Source: Melanopsichium pennsylvanicum (taxonomy: Eukaryota > Basidiomycota > Ustilaginomycetes > Ustilaginales). From it: DNA of 64,000 nucleotides. Positions 42,834 to 54,463 of this stretch are shown here, piece by piece. The notes beneath the pieces were generated by a model that did not search any database, was not told where the DNA came from, and worked only from the letters and a program-made list of their open reading frames with translations. The stretch is taken from positions 1,770,264-1,834,263 of the forward strand of contig OAPG01000002.1 in the NCBI GenBank assembly GCA_900208305.1, written 5' to 3'. Made by a program: the position numbers and the translations under genes. Position 1 is the stretch's first letter; each line of letters opens with the position of its first letter.

Positions 42834-44337
42834 ATGGCTGTCCCATCGAGCTCCACGAAAGCTGCCGAGGAGGTAACAGACATCCTGCCTCCTTCAAGGG
42901 TCGCTCGCAACTTGGAGCTTCACCTAGCTGCCGAATCTGGTGACATCGCCACCATTACCTCTCTTCTAAACTACCCTGCCTCCTTCTTCTCCTCCTCCAC
43001 CATAAACAACAACAATGACGACGACGACGATCGAGGAGGTGTAGATGTCTGGTATGAAGATCCTTCATCCGCCAATTGGTCAGCGTTGCACTTTGCAGCC
43101 GAGCAAGGCCATACTCAAGTGGTCAAGCTCTTGTTGCAAAACGGAGCCATCTGGAACGCGGTGGATGCGAATGGGTTTACAGCAGCTCAAGTTGCACACA
43201 GTATGAACCACGAGTATTGTTACCGAGCCATATTCGAGGAGGGGGTCAGACAGACTTTCTTGCTGAATGCTTTGCAAGGTCAACTAGATTCTGCACAAGA
43301 GGATGAAGATGATGATAATGATGTGGAGACAGAAGCACAGGTTGGACCGAGCGATAGGAAACGACCCAAAACAAACTCAACTTCGACACATGGTACAGTA
43401 CAACATACCGCAGATGGTCACATCACCCTGAAACCCTCTGCAGACGATATAGCCAACGACACAAACACGTACCTCACCACCCCGCTACGTTTCATCCCCG
43501 ACCCGTTGGGCCAAGTTCGATGTCTAGACAAGGATAACAACATGGTCATGGCACCTTGGGAGACCGACATCATGACGCTCTCTGCATCTCTTCTGTGTTC
43601 CAACCAACCTTCGAATTTTTCCATCCTCAACGTTGGCTTCGGTCTTGGCATCATCGACAGCATCATTCAGCAAAACTACCAGCCGGGTAGGCACGTCATT
43701 ATCGAAGCCCACCCAGACGCTATCGCCTATGCGAAAAAATTGGGTTTCGACAAGATGCAAGGCGTCGAGATCTTTGAAGGTCGATGGGAAGATTGGATCA
43801 AGGATTCGGATCATGAAGAAGATGTTGGCAAAAAGGCGGAATTGGGCACGTTTGATGCGGTTTATTGGGATACGTATTCCCAAGATTATAACGATATCAA
43901 ATCCTTTTTCGATTGTTTGCCAAACATCTTGAACGGTTCACAGAGTCGGTTCAGTTTCTGTGAGTCTCGTCAAGCTCCTTTCTTTTAACAGCTTTCTCTC
44001 GAGATGGGTGTATGTTGACTTTTCATGCCACCTTCTGTTTTTGTCCTCTTCTTTTTTCTTTTCTTTTGTGACATTTGCTTTTTCTTGGGACGCAACACAT
44101 ATGGGCGTCGCCCCCTGACCCCCTCCGCCAGTCCATGGTTTGGGAGCAACCAATCAGTTCTACTACGACGTTTATACACGTATTTCGGAACTCGATCTGC
44201 GAGAAATTGGCTTTACCACCCAATGGCACACCATGATCCCTAAGATCAAGGAGGAAGAATGGCAAGGTGTCAAGCAAAGGTATTGGCAATTGGACAGGTA
44301 TTACTGTCCCCTTGCCCAACTTGATATTTGGGAGTAA
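42834..44337 (+). CDS. RMT2: Protein arginine N5-methyltransferase Rmt2, one intron
   Basis: Exon 1 is 42834-43959 and exon 2 is 44132-44337. The 172-bp intron begins GTGAGT and ends CGCCAG. Splicing yields FSFFHGLGATNQFYYDVYTR and a 443-residue protein. The N-terminal ~150 residues contain ankyrin-like repeats (LELHLAAESGDIATITSLL; WSALHFAAEQGHTQVVKLLL). The methyltransferase domain has the SAM loop ILNVGFGLGIID (~264-275), VIIEAHPDAI and DAVYWDTYSQDYNDI. Yeast Rmt2 monomethylates the delta nitrogen of Arg67 of ribosomal protein L12. An acidic DDDDD insertion interrupts the ankyrin region. The end converges on MDM10, 89 bp away. Confidence 0.95.
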
Positions 44338-44426
44338 AAAAAAAGACTCCCTTTCCATTTCTCCTTCTATGAATAGGAGAGAGAGAAGAGAGAGAGAGAA
44401 AGAGAGGGGTGGGGTTTGCGATCTAT

Positions 44427-46601
44427 CTAGTCGATGTCGATGTCATCTGCTGTGGAGAAATACATCACTTCCAAACCTATACTCTTGACAATGCCCATTT
44501 TGCCCGATGTGTGAATGTGCGATGATGATGACGATGATGATGATGAGGAGAGTGTGGATGAGTGAGTGGTGGTAGAGGAGGTGGAGGAAGGTGACAGGTC
44601 TGCTTTGACGCCGAGGGAAAGGAGGCAGTTGGAGAGTCGACCTTGCCACAACAGTCGGATGTCGGATGAAGTGCTGATACGTGCTTTGAGGACACCGGTG
44701 ATGGGGTTCAGAAGCGATTGGAGGGTGCTGCTTTTTGATGATGATATCGAAGCAACATCAGCAGTAGAAGTAGATGGTTCTGGTGGACAAGTGGCATAGG
44801 ATTGCAGCGAAGATGTTGTTGATGCAACGTCGCGTTCGGGCCGTAAAGACCAGCTCAAACCATCATTCTGCCCTGCCTTTGCTGCTGCTGTTGTCTTTGG
44901 TGTCGTCGCTGAGATTGATGTTGATGATGCGTCAATATCCAAGTCGTTTACGTGGGGAATCAGAGGATCTCGCAGAGACAATCCCAATGACGCTGCAACA
45001 GGTTGTTGTTCTTCTCGAGCACTCAGCTGGTTATCCTCTAAATTCGTTCCTGCCCGTACTCCGTCCAGCTCCGAACTCGTCGCAAGCGGATGCGCAGACC
45101 TGCCAGCACTCCTTCTCAACCAATACTCTGCGCCCATGCTCCATTCACTCTCGTAACTGTACACATTGAAGTCGAATCGGCTACAAACGACCACATCCCT
45201 TGCCATCCTTGCTGCGTACGCGGTGGAAAGATGACCCATCATTGGGTTCAACGTTGCTGTGATCACTGTGGGAGGTTGTGATGGCCCTCCTCCTCCTGCT
45301 GCTGCTGCTGCCGCTGCTGTTGTTGCAATTTGAGGCTCGTTTTGATGCGCTGAGCCCTGAACATTTACTGCTGGATCAAAGGGTGTGATGATAGCTTGTT
45401 GTGAAGGATTCGACGGTGTATCAGGTAGAGTCGAGAATCGTATCCCTGTTGAGAGACCGGCTGATTTCTCCACTGTGCTTATAAACACTTCTGCTCCAGC
45501 GCTAAATCTTCCTCTCAAGCCTCCCCCTGCATCGTTGTCCTCCACAGTGGCATCTATACGTGGTTTGTTCATTGCCGTAGTTGTTCCTCCTCCTCCTCCT
45601 CCTCCCCCTCCTCCTACCTTTCCAGTTCGGGATATACCCGCCTCGGCCAATGCTGCAGCTACCACAGCATCGCTAGCGTGCGCATCGGCAGGTGTACCAA
45701 AGTTGTGCAAGACTCTAAACCCCCACAACGCATCATCAACGCTGTAGCTGTATTCCGTAAACCACCTTCCTGTGTCTCTTTGAAGTGTGATTTGCAGGTT
45801 GGTCGAGCCAGGTGGACCCAAACCATAGCTCGCAGGAGCATTGCTTGTGGTTGCAGCTGCTTGTTGTTGTTGAGAGCTTGTACTGCTCGAAAGGTTTGCG
45901 TTGGAAGAGGATAATGTACGTGTGGATGAGTGTAACTTGTCCACACTGCTGGAGAGACCTCCAGAAGCTTTAGAAAACGAAGCGGAAGAGGCGAATGAGG
46001 ACTGAGTAGCCAAAGCGGCAGTGTGCAACGCATTGATAGGGTACTTGGGTGGAGTCGAAACAGCCGTCACGATCAATTGCCATGTTGGGGTAAGTCGTTT
46101 GGTCCATAATGCATCGAGCCGTGCTGATGGTACGTGCAGACATCCATAGATAAGATATTCCCCACCACCTCTTGCGTGTGTTTCCGCATCCGCAAGTCCT
46201 GACGAGAGAGGTTCAGCAAAGCGCTCTCCTCCAAGCCAGTAGTATCCTTGATCACCTCTCAGAGATAATGCAGAAGGTTTACGTGGAGCTTCGACAATGC
46301 GAAATCGTTCAATGATCTCTTTCAACTTGACATCTTTACTACTCTTTCCAAAATCGATAGAGTTCTGGGTGGAGGCATAGATGTAGCCGATACCGGCACG
46401 AAGGTTGGGTAAAGCGCCGAGTCGATATGTTGTAAAAAACGGGGGTGTGGGTGAAGCAGAGATGGACAGAGAAAGGCCAGTGGGGACGGGGAAGTCTAGG
46501 ATGGCAGCAGAAGAGGAGGTGAGATGAAGGTACGAATTGTATTCGTTCCACTGCGTTGCGGCAAAGTACTGGCGCAGGATATGGGATACAAAATCGTGCA
46601 T
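44427..46601 (-). CDS. MDM10: Mdm10, ERMES and SAM-complex beta-barrel of the mitochondrial outer membrane
   Basis: Encodes 724 residues without introns. The N-terminus is diagnostic (MHDFVSHILRQYFAATQWNE; then SSSAAILDFPVPTGLSLSIS, SPTPPFFTTYRLGALPNLRA). Mdm10 forms a 19-strand barrel that anchors ERMES ER-mitochondria contacts and also serves in SAM-dependent TOM assembly. The protein is much longer than yeast Mdm10 (~490 residues). The excess sits in low-complexity inserts: a Ser/Gln-rich loop (~215-250), a nine-glycine run (~335), an Ala/Gly run (~435) and a Ser/Thr-rich region near 540-680. Barrel strands between them look preserved (RWFTEYSYSVDDALWGFRV, GRFSAGAEVFISTVEKSAGL). Confidence 0.93.
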   Translation of the reverse strand: MHDFVSHILRQYFAATQWNEYNSYLHLTSSSAAILDFPVPTGLSLSISASPTPPFFTTYRLGALPNLRAGIGYIYASTQNSIDFGKSSKDVKLKEIIERFRIVEAPRKPSALSLRGDQGYYWLGGERFAEPLSSGLADAETHARGGGEYLIYGCLHVPSARLDALWTKRLTPTWQLIVTAVSTPPKYPINALHTAALATQSSFASSASFSKASGGLSSSVDKLHSSTRTLSSSNANLSSSTSSQQQQAAATTSNAPASYGLGPPGSTNLQITLQRDTGRWFTEYSYSVDDALWGFRVLHNFGTPADAHASDAVVAAALAEAGISRTGKVGGGGGGGGGGTTTAMNKPRIDATVEDNDAGGGLRGRFSAGAEVFISTVEKSAGLSTGIRFSTLPDTPSNPSQQAIITPFDPAVNVQGSAHQNEPQIATTAAAAAAAGGGGPSQPPTVITATLNPMMGHLSTAYAARMARDVVVCSRFDFNVYSYESEWSMGAEYWLRRSAGRSAHPLATSSELDGVRAGTNLEDNQLSAREEQQPVAASLGLSLRDPLIPHVNDLDIDASSTSISATTPKTTAAAKAGQNDGLSWSLRPERDVASTTSSLQSYATCPPEPSTSTADVASISSSKSSTLQSLLNPITGVLKARISTSSDIRLLWQGRLSNCLLSLGVKADLSPSSTSSTTTHSSTLSSSSSSSSSSHIHTSGKMGIVKSIGLEVMYFSTADDIDID

Positions 46602-47096
46602 CTTGCCCCTCTCAGCCCTGGAAGAATTGCTCGCTGCTGTTAAAGGTTGGAGGATTTAGAGATGACACGGGATCGGAGACGGTATGGTCAAGTGATGATG
46701 AGGTAGTGGTGATGAATGCAAGAATGAAATTCAAGGGTCCGAAAGTAGTGTTGAATGATCAAAGCATGGAAAGCGTATGAATTTCAAGGTCCGGATTTCT
46801 GGTCCTAGAAAAGTGATGAAATCTTTGACAGCAGCCAAACATGTAAAGGCCAGTCCTTGTATCGTCTCCCAGCTTGAATGTATGGTCCCGAGCTTACTCG
46901 GGGAAGGGAAGGCAGCATGGTTGCGCACCTTCTCCTGCTTTTATCATTCTCAGGTTCAGGCCAACAGTCGAGTATCACACGCCAACAAACGGATCGGAGG
47001 AACTATTCAAAGTGATTGGTTTACTATTGGAGTATCCCTTTTGAGCGAATCTGTCGACAACCCTCGATAGTCTGATGAACCAAGTCTCTCGCCAAC
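46602..47096. other. Intergenic region
   Basis: 495 bases between two reverse-strand genes, holding the MDM10 promoter and the nucleoporin 3' end. No feature stands out. Confidence 0.5.
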
Positions 47097-47913
47097 CTAG
47101 GATGCAGGCGGAACACTCCCTGCGAGCGCGTTCATGGAACCAAAGGGATCCCGTACACTCCTGTTGACCTGCTTGTACCACTTTGCATAGTCCTTTTTTA
47201 ATGCGTCCACTTCGGCGTGCAATGTTGCTACTTGCCCTGCCAATGTCATGAAACTCTCGTGCTGCGCGTGAATAGCATCCGAGATGGCCTGTGGCGTATA
47301 CGTTTCCCTTGAGCTCAGACTTTGAAGGTGGTGCTGAATCGTCTCGACCGTGGAAGAATATCGCGAAATACGATCGCGATACTCTAGTGTGAGGTCGGAG
47401 AAAAAGCGCTCGATCCACTCGACGAACGATGCTCCGTCCGAAGAGGTCGGGTTGGAACGTGGTTCCTTGGCGTTGACAATGATAGAGTAGAGTGTCGAAG
47501 TGGTTGCACGATCTCGTTCGAGTAGACGGCCAGCGTCTGATGATAGATTTTCGTCGTTATCGAGAGTTGCCGAGAGCGATTTCAAGGCCTGTGATACGAA
47601 CATTTCACACGGGCGAGTCGACGAAGGTAGAGAAAGAGGAAGAGAGGAGCCGTCAGTATTGAGATCAGCAGATCCTGAAAAAGCATGGTGATAAAGTGCA
47701 ACACGTACAGAATCTAGCTCATGCCATTCAGCAGCGCACTTTCGAATCTCTTCACCAAAGTTTTTGGTCTTCAACTCGTCCCTCAGTTGCGTCTGTGCTG
47801 AAATGTGGTTCTCCAATTCTTCAATTAGCTTCCTTGCATCCTCAGGCAAATCGTTAAAGCGCTCTTTCTGAAAATAGTTGAACCTATAAAACGGTGAGCC
47901 CGCCGCCTGATTC

Positions 47914-47954
<41 letters not shown>

Positions 47955-48590
47955 TTGTTGTTGTGGTTGAGATCCGCCAAATGAGAACATAGATGTTGAT
48001 GGTTGCTGCTGTTGCTGTTGCTGTGGCTGCTGTTGTTGTTGTGGTTGAGATCCGCCAAATGAGAACAGAGATGTTGATGGTTGCTGCTGCTGCTGTGGTG
48101 CTGGCTGGTTGGAAGAGCCGAATAGCCCGCCGCTGGTGGATGTGGACGCTGTGTTGCTGGCGTTGCCAAAAGAGAAGCCACCTGTGGCAGGCGCGGCGGG
48201 CTTAGCGCCAAAGAGCCCACCAGCGGATGTGGACGCTGTATTGGATGATCCACCAAAGAGTCCGCCTCCACCGAGTCCTGATGGTTGCGACTGTTGCTGT
48301 GCAGGTTGCTGTTGAGTATTTGTAGACGATCCAAAGAGTCCGCCTGTGGCAGGGGTAGCAGTGGTGCTGGTTGCTGGCTTGGCACCGAAGCTGAACCCAC
48401 CTGTAGCTGGAGCTGCGATGTTAGTTGTACTTGTAGATGTTGTACTGGTGGCAGTGTTTGCTCCTCCACCGAAAGAAAAGCCGCCCGATGTACCAGAGAA
48501 AGGTTTGTTGGCTGGAGGTTGGGAGAAGGAGAACGAAGCGGATCTGCCTAATGTGGAACCAGTCGAAGCGGCGGGAGTCGACCCGAACAT
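47097..48590 (-). CDS. FG nucleoporin of the Nup49/Nup58 type
   Basis: Encodes 497 residues. The N-terminal ~230 are FG repeats of SFG, GLFG and FGG types (GGFSFGAKPA, GGLFGSS, TSLFSFGGSQPQ), ending in long Gln runs coded by CAG/CAA. Residues ~235-490 are helical, beginning FNDLPEDARKLIEELENHIS. That PE..K.IEELE.HI pattern resembles Nup58/Nup49 more than Nsp1. Nup49 pairs with Nsp1 and Nup57 (p62-p54-p58) to line the central channel, where FG repeats bind transport receptors. The final segment VRDPFGSMNALAGS is also typical. Nsp1 is the alternative assignment, which I think less likely. The gene is divergent from MED19. Confidence 0.85.
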
Positions 48591-48979
48591 GGTGGCGGCA
48601 ATGCTACGAGCGAGAAGTGGCTGACTTTAAGATCGATCGGTCAATCAGGCAGTCAAGTGAGGGCGACAGATAGGACGATGAGAAGATAGGGAGGAAGATG
48701 TCGGAAGGACACGATTTCTGGCAGATGGACAGCCAAAATCCGTCCAACACGAATACAAACACGAACCACTCGTGACTGACTTCAAAAGTAAAATCGGGCA
48801 GATCGAACAGCACAGAATTGTAATCGGGTGACAGCACAAACCTGACACTTTGACATGCCTGCACTGACCTTGACTTGGCATGCTGATCCTATCCTCCCAT
48901 CACCACGATTTCCCAACACATCTTCGACACGTGCAGTAGCAGCAAGCATCATTGCTTCTGTGTTTGAAGGCATATCATC
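48591..48979. promoter_or_regulatory. Divergent promoter of the nucleoporin and MED19
   Basis: 389 bases between the two start codons. No specific element is recognised. Confidence 0.45.
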
Positions 48980-49948
48980 ATGACGGCCGATGTGACTTCT
49001 TCAGCCGTGGAGAAAGAGGAACACGTTCAAGCCAATCACGCAGTTGCATCCTCCTCCACCTCGGGCAGTCGCTTACCTCCATATCTGCAGTCGACCACAA
49101 GCAAGCCCGCTGATCTGCCCCGGGCCTACCTGAATGGAACACAGGATATGTTGAGCCTATTCGGACTCATGCCCATCTACGATCGAGCCGTGCGACCTTA
49201 CAATTCAGACACAACCAAAACAGAAACTGCCACATCCACATCAATCAATGCACCAGCGTCAACATCCAATGCAACGCACACCGGAGTCGCAGTAGCCGGA
49301 ACATGCACAACAGGCGGTGTCGCTACCCAAAGTACCACGCTATCTGCGACAGCTCCACCCGGAAACGCGACCCCACGCCCTGGGAATCCACCCACGGGAG
49401 GAGCGACGACCGGCGGCCTTGCTTCGCAACCTTCGCAATCTTCGCAACCAAGCACCGGCCGAATCTCCACCCCCGCTTTTCAATTCAATGGTGGCGCACC
49501 TACATTATCGCTCCAAACAGACTCGTCAGCTATCCTCGCCGCATCACCTGGCCAACTTGCCGCCTCTGCAGCTTCAGCTCCACCTGCGCGCAAACCGACC
49601 AAACCACCCCCCACCTATGCACACTACGTGGATGACCTAGCCGGTCGTGTACATCCACCAAGCAAACGTATGCGAGCAGCGAAAGCGGACAAAGGCGCTT
49701 CATTGATCTCGATCCTGTTCAAGCCCGAATATACGCCCCAGAGGATTGTTCCGTTCGATAGGGAGACCATGCAGGCAGCGTTCAGTGTAGAGCCAGGCCC
49801 AGTAGCCGAGATAGACCAAGCCTTGCTGGAACCAGATGAAGAGGACGTGAAACCGCGCAAAAAAAAGAAGAAGAACAGACAACAGGAAGGGGCAGCAGCA
49901 GCTAGTATTGGACCACCGAGCGCGGCAAGGACGCCGATCCGGAGATAA
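48980..49948 (+). CDS. MED19: Mediator subunit Med19 (Rox3)
   Basis: Encodes 322 residues. Conserved fungal Med19 blocks are present: SRLPPYLQST, then DLPRAYLNGTQDMLSLFGLM and IYDRAVRPYN (~45-75), and later PTYAHYVDDLAGRVHPPSKR and a hydrophobic block (SLISILFKPEY). A Thr/Ala/Pro-rich disordered linker of ~120 residues separates them. The C-terminus has a strongly basic KPRKKKKKNRQQ patch. Med19 belongs to the Mediator head/middle boundary and helps hold RNA polymerase II and activators. The long linker makes the protein larger than yeast Rox3 (220 residues). Confidence 0.88.
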   Translation: MTADVTSSAVEKEEHVQANHAVASSSTSGSRLPPYLQSTTSKPADLPRAYLNGTQDMLSLFGLMPIYDRAVRPYNSDTTKTETATSTSINAPASTSNATHTGVAVAGTCTTGGVATQSTTLSATAPPGNATPRPGNPPTGGATTGGLASQPSQSSQPSTGRISTPAFQFNGGAPTLSLQTDSSAILAASPGQLAASAASAPPARKPTKPPPTYAHYVDDLAGRVHPPSKRMRAAKADKGASLISILFKPEYTPQRIVPFDRETMQAAFSVEPGPVAEIDQALLEPDEEDVKPRKKKKKNRQQEGAAAASIGPPSAARTPIRR

Positions 49949-50183
49949 AACGTGTGCATGTCCTGAGCTCGATGCTGATTTCAGGATCACTTTGTATTTG
50001 TATCCCGTTGAACATGCACTCACGCAGACACACATTGACACACTCTCAAGAACACTTTCATCACGAGCATATCTAGCTGGAGCCTGAAAAATATAAAAAC
50101 AAAGAACAGTATCAACGCTGCTCAAGACATGGGAAAAGAGAAAAATGTTGGATTACATTCATATGGTCTCGCGGCCTTAGAAG

Positions 50184-51140
50184 TTAAACAGCAATACCCA
50201 TACGAGTAGTGATCTCATCCACCGTCTTCCAAATGTCCTGATGGTCCTGATCATACGCAACATTACCTGCCGGTGGGGTATTGAGATAGAATGCAATTTC
50301 GTCTGCGCTCTTGCCTCTCCTTCCCGCACTCGCGAGACACCCTTGAACCACGTTGAACAGGTGCGAATTCTCCAATGCTGCTGCTACTCTTTCCTTGTCG
50401 TTGAGCTGCTTGTTGACCGCATTTTCGCTTTGGTGTGTACCGGGTCGGACGCGAATATCGACCTTAAATCTATCCGGTAGCGCGCGCAGCAGACGGACGC
50501 GGAGGGAAAGACCGATAAGTGTAGCCATGGAGCAGTGCGGGATCGTGGGTGTAAACTCGAGTAGAACGTGAGGAAGCTTGTTTGCGGAAGCGTCTCCGTG
50601 AGAGACAGAAATATGATTAGCATTGACTACGGCAAGCTGTTCGAGGGTGAGTGGATGTTCTGGGTCGGTGATGGAGCGAATAAGGTCGTAAATCTCTTGG
50701 CTGTCAATGCGTTCGTCGAACGATGTGGCGGGAATGCCGCTTTTGCCCCTGTACGAGAAGGAAACGACTTCGGGCGAGGTGGGTGGAGATGGCGATGGCG
50801 ATGAGGCAGAATGCATCGCTACGTCGCCATCATCTTGATCGTCAAGGTCATCTTGATCAAATCCCTCCGCGTCGTCTTCGTCTTCGTCGATGGTCGAGTG
50901 AGTAGCGCGAGCGAAGGAAGAGGCGAGATTGGATCCAGAGCTTGTTAAGCTATGCGTGACACCTGCACCAACAATTCCAGGAGCGCTGATGGAAGGAAGA
51001 GTGCGGCCGAGAGACTGGGTAGAAGAGTGGATCGAATGGTCTCGCCACCATTCAGCGTTGGCGGAAGATGAAGCTCGACGTGAAGTGGAGCTGGACGAGG
51101 ACTGATAAACGATTGGATTTGCGTTGTCTTTCTCCTCCAT
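50184..51140 (-). CDS. CIA2: Cytosolic Fe-S targeting protein Cia2 (MIP18/FAM96 family) with a C-terminal extension
   Basis: Encodes 318 residues. Residues ~1-125 are Ser-rich and acidic and probably disordered. The MIP18/DUF59 domain runs ~140-271 ([54 protein letters not shown] with the conserved Cys203, [34 protein letters not shown]). In the CIA complex it works with Cia1 and Met18/MMS19 to pass Fe-S clusters to nuclear and cytosolic enzymes. Most relatives stop soon after the CL.A position. Here ~45 more residues follow ([20 protein letters not shown], then [13 protein letters not shown]). The frame is open with no plausible intron. Confidence 0.9.
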   Translation of the reverse strand: MEEKDNANPIVYQSSSSSTSRRASSSANAEWWRDHSIHSSTQSLGRTLPSISAPGIVGAGVTHSLTSSGSNLASSFARATHSTIDEDEDDAEGFDQDDLDDQDDGDVAMHSASSPSPSPPTSPEVVSFSYRGKSGIPATSFDERIDSQEIYDLIRSITDPEHPLTLEQLAVVNANHISVSHGDASANKLPHVLLEFTPTIPHCSMATLIGLSLRVRLLRALPDRFKVDIRVRPGTHQSENAVNKQLNDKERVAAALENSHLFNVVQGCLASAGRRGKSADEIAFYLNTPPAGNVAYDQDHQDIWKTVDEITTRMGIAV

Positions 51141-52497
51141 GATATTCGATGGTTTGATCTTTCCGATCTACGATGTGGGTACTTGAGAGAGTGAAAGGTT
51201 CGAGCGGAGCAAGTAGAGAACTGGTGGCGAGAAGAAGCTGAGTGAGGTGTGAAGTGGGTGGAGGCGTTAGAACACGCAACACCATGAAATTTGGAAAGCC
51301 GTCGTCGGGTGACTTGGTCTCAGTCTAACACGAATCACTAACCCAGAATCGGGAACACAATCAAAAATTTGACAATTCTGATAAAAATCGGGTAGATTGG
51401 CCATGGATAGATAGGCCGTGGAAAACAAGAAGGAGATTCAAACTATAACTGAGCACGTTCTCCATGCTCCTCAGAGGCGCGTGCTGCTGCATGTTCCACT
51501 CTCTCCAGTGTGTGCTGCTGCTTTGGCTGCAATTACACTGCTTTGTCCTGCCGGCTGACACACAGCACGGAAAAAAAAGATTGGATTGTTGCCCAGCAAT
51601 CCACCGTCAATTTTAGCCGTGGCTGGTCCGCCATTCAAGATTCTGCAACTCTCGTATTTCATACTTGCTGCCCATGCCGACTTGACATTTTGCGAGCAAT
51701 CGCAGTCATCGAGACGCTATTTGATATGACATGATATTCGTATATGCTCGATTGTAACGTTTCTCTGAGCTGCATGTTTGAATTGCAGCCAAGAAGAAAG
51801 ATGTGCGAAACAGATTTTTCATAGTTGAATATCAAAGTCGAGGTCATGCGAAAACAAAGCCAAAATTTGGCCGAGTTGCTACAGTGAGCAGGACTTTATG
51901 TTCAACTTTGACAGTTGGCATCCTAACGCCATCATCACCATATCGCTGCGACTTGACCTTGTCATATCTTTTCCTTCGGTTCATTCTTGTCTCGATTTTG
52001 GCACTTGATCTTCACCAATCGGAACGACTTTGCCATCCAATCTACGCCGCGGCTTCCGACGTCGATCTGCACTCTAGAATTTGCCGACCGACGCTTGAAA
52101 GGGATCCCATCCAGACTACAAAGATTCTACTTGCCAAACATCGACACAGAAAACGTTCGATTGGATGAGCCATCATACATCTTGAATTATTGCAACGCGG
52201 ACCACCGCTGGATCCTTCGTGATAAGATTTATTCACCTTCAGAATATGGTTGTCATACAATCACCACATCCGTGCCCTGCCGACTAGACTTTCCGCCACT
52301 TCAGAGACGCTCTTCCTCAGGACTATTCTCCCTGTCACCACCAATTGCCCCAACAATCGATTCCTCTCCGTATCTCGGCCTTTTCCGATACTCGTTGATC
52401 GCTGGTTCCCACGCTCAGATCCGATCGAAGTAGCGGTGTACTCTGTCTCAGAATCGGATGTTCGGAATGGATCCGACTCACTTTGTTGTTGCCCGTC
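51141..52497. promoter_or_regulatory. Divergent intergenic region of CIA2 and the cyclin gene
   Basis: 1.36 kb. Short ORFs (to 148 codons at 51987-52433) overlap in several frames and have no recognisable features. I treat the region as promoter and leader sequence. Confidence 0.45.
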
Positions 52498-53890
52498 ATG
52501 ACTCAGCCCATCCCAACATCGCAGTCTTTTCACGACGCTCAGCAGCATCTGTCATCCGCCTTGACAACGCAAAGCTTAGTCGCTCCGGTATCGTTCGTTC
52601 CCGCTTCAGAAGCACGCTCTGCTTCACCTTCTCACTCTCTTGCGTTGGCCTCGAACGCACTCACCGCGCCACCATCCGTCAGATCAACACCGGTGCCAGC
52701 AGCAACCACGGAAACAGTCACGCCAGCACAGCCACCAATCGCAGCATTGTCCCCAGCTCCGACCGCAGGCAACCGCAAAGTGCTCCCTTACCTCTTTGAC
52801 GACGCTCAACTTGACGATGTTTTAATCCTTGTCGTTGATATGCTCGTCAAGCTCACGGAGCACAATGATTCCCTACCGCTGCATCCTTCCGCTCTTACCC
52901 GCTTTCACTCGCGCGCAACCCCCAACATCTCACTTTCCGCCTACCTTCGCCGAATCGCAAAGTATACATCGATCGATAAATGCTGTGTCCTCATCCTGCT
53001 CGTCTACATTGATCGTGTATGCGAGAGGCTAAAAGGTTTCACCATCTGTGGTCTCACCGTCCATAGATTCATTTGTGCTGCCATCCTATGCGCGTCGAAA
53101 GCGTTGTGTGATGCTTTCAACACCAACGAGCACTATGCCAAAGTCGGTGGTATCAGTCTGCAAGAGATCAACCTGTTAGAGAAGGAATTCTTGCAGATCA
53201 TTGATTGGAGGGTGATCTGCTCGGGTGCGGTGCTGCAGCACTATTATGCGAGTTTGGTTAGGAGCCACAAGGACTACGTGTTGGCCGAGCTCAAAGTGCT
53301 AGAGGTCGGAGCGCAGACAGGCGCAAGGGCGAGTTCAGATGGCGGCAGTGTGAATGGGCACAGCAGCAGCAGCAGTTCCGGTAGCATTCACGGCAACGGG
53401 GTAAGTGGTAACAATGCTTCTCGAGCAAGCAGCGGCTCAAGAAATCCGAATAGCGCGAATGCGAAATTGGGAAGTGCCAACGCAACACCAGCAATGGGCG
53501 CGGGAAGCAGTAGTCAGCACAGCTCACCGCCTCCCTTCAGCAGTAACAGTGCAAGTCCTTTCACTCCAGCTGGTGTGAATGGGACAATGGTGGCCGCAGC
53601 CGAGAGTGCAACGGTCTCGGGCAGTTTGAGAAGCCCGCCATCGGCGATGCAAGTTGATCCGGCGGAGCCACCGAGCGCACCGACGCAAGGGATTAGAAGG
53701 AAGAACGACGAACACCACACCCCTCCATCACCCCGATCTCAAAGTATGACGAGCTCCAGCAGCAGCACTGGTTCCTTCGGTGGTGGAAGCAATGGGGATG
53801 CTCAATTCAGCATCAATCAGCCACAGCATCCAGCCAACGCTGCTGATGCGTACAAGAGGACACGCTTAGAGCATCACCGACCACCACCAC

Positions 53891-53921
<31 letters not shown>

Positions 53922-53934
53922 GCCACCACAATAG
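52498..53934 (+). CDS. Pho80-type (PCL) cyclin
   Basis: Encodes 478 residues from MTQPIPTSQSF (52498). The N-terminal ~90 residues are disordered. Residues ~95-255 match the Pho80/Pcl cyclin family: VLPYLFDDAQLDDVLILVVD, FHSRATPNISLSAYLRRIAK, YTSIDKCCVLILLVYIDRVC, TVHRFICAAILCASKALCDA and VGGISLQEINLLEKEFLQII. Such cyclins pair with a Pho85-type kinase in phosphate, glycogen or cell-cycle control; which one is not clear. The C-terminal half is Ser/Asn/Gly-rich and ends in a run of ~13 prolines from a CCA repeat. Convergent with the P450 gene. Confidence 0.9.
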
Positions 53935-54463
53935 GCTGTCCCGCAATGGGTAATCGCTCTTGTCTAAAAATATCACAAGAGGTCGAAGACCTAAGCTTCG
54001 TGACGATTCGAGCACTGGATTAGGCTGAGTTGGACATGCGTTATACTTGCTGCTAGACACTTGCATTGTTGCGGCTTTCTTTGCTACTAGACTTCTTAAC
54101 TCTGCTGACAATCACTGTACATTAGACACAACACACAGAACGCTTTTATCAGTCATAACTGTCAAAAGCAGAGAGATGAGAACGTGATTCGGGACCCGAA
54201 CGATGGTCTGGCATCAACAGAAGTGAGATCTGGCAAACGAGACGCTGCAGGCGTATATGAGATCTTGAATGTGGGAAGCCAGTTCGCGACCCCATGGAAT
54301 GCTAGCAAGCTGAAAGGGGGTATGTGACCTTTCTTGACTGATGGATGTTTCGATTTGATGCTTCATGAGTAGCCTAGAGATTAACGTCTTTGTGAACTCG
54401 TATTCGGCGATTCATCAGGTGGATATGCAGCGCCAAGGCGGTTGGCAGGCTTTTTGACCGTAG
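53935..54463. other. Shared 3' region of convergent genes
   Basis: 529 bases between the cyclin and P450 stops. No gene or repeat is visible. Confidence 0.5.

Noticed and set aside
51987..52433. 148-codon + strand ORF before the cyclin gene
   Set aside because: Several overlapping frames are open here, with no recognisable features; leader or promoter sequence is more likely.
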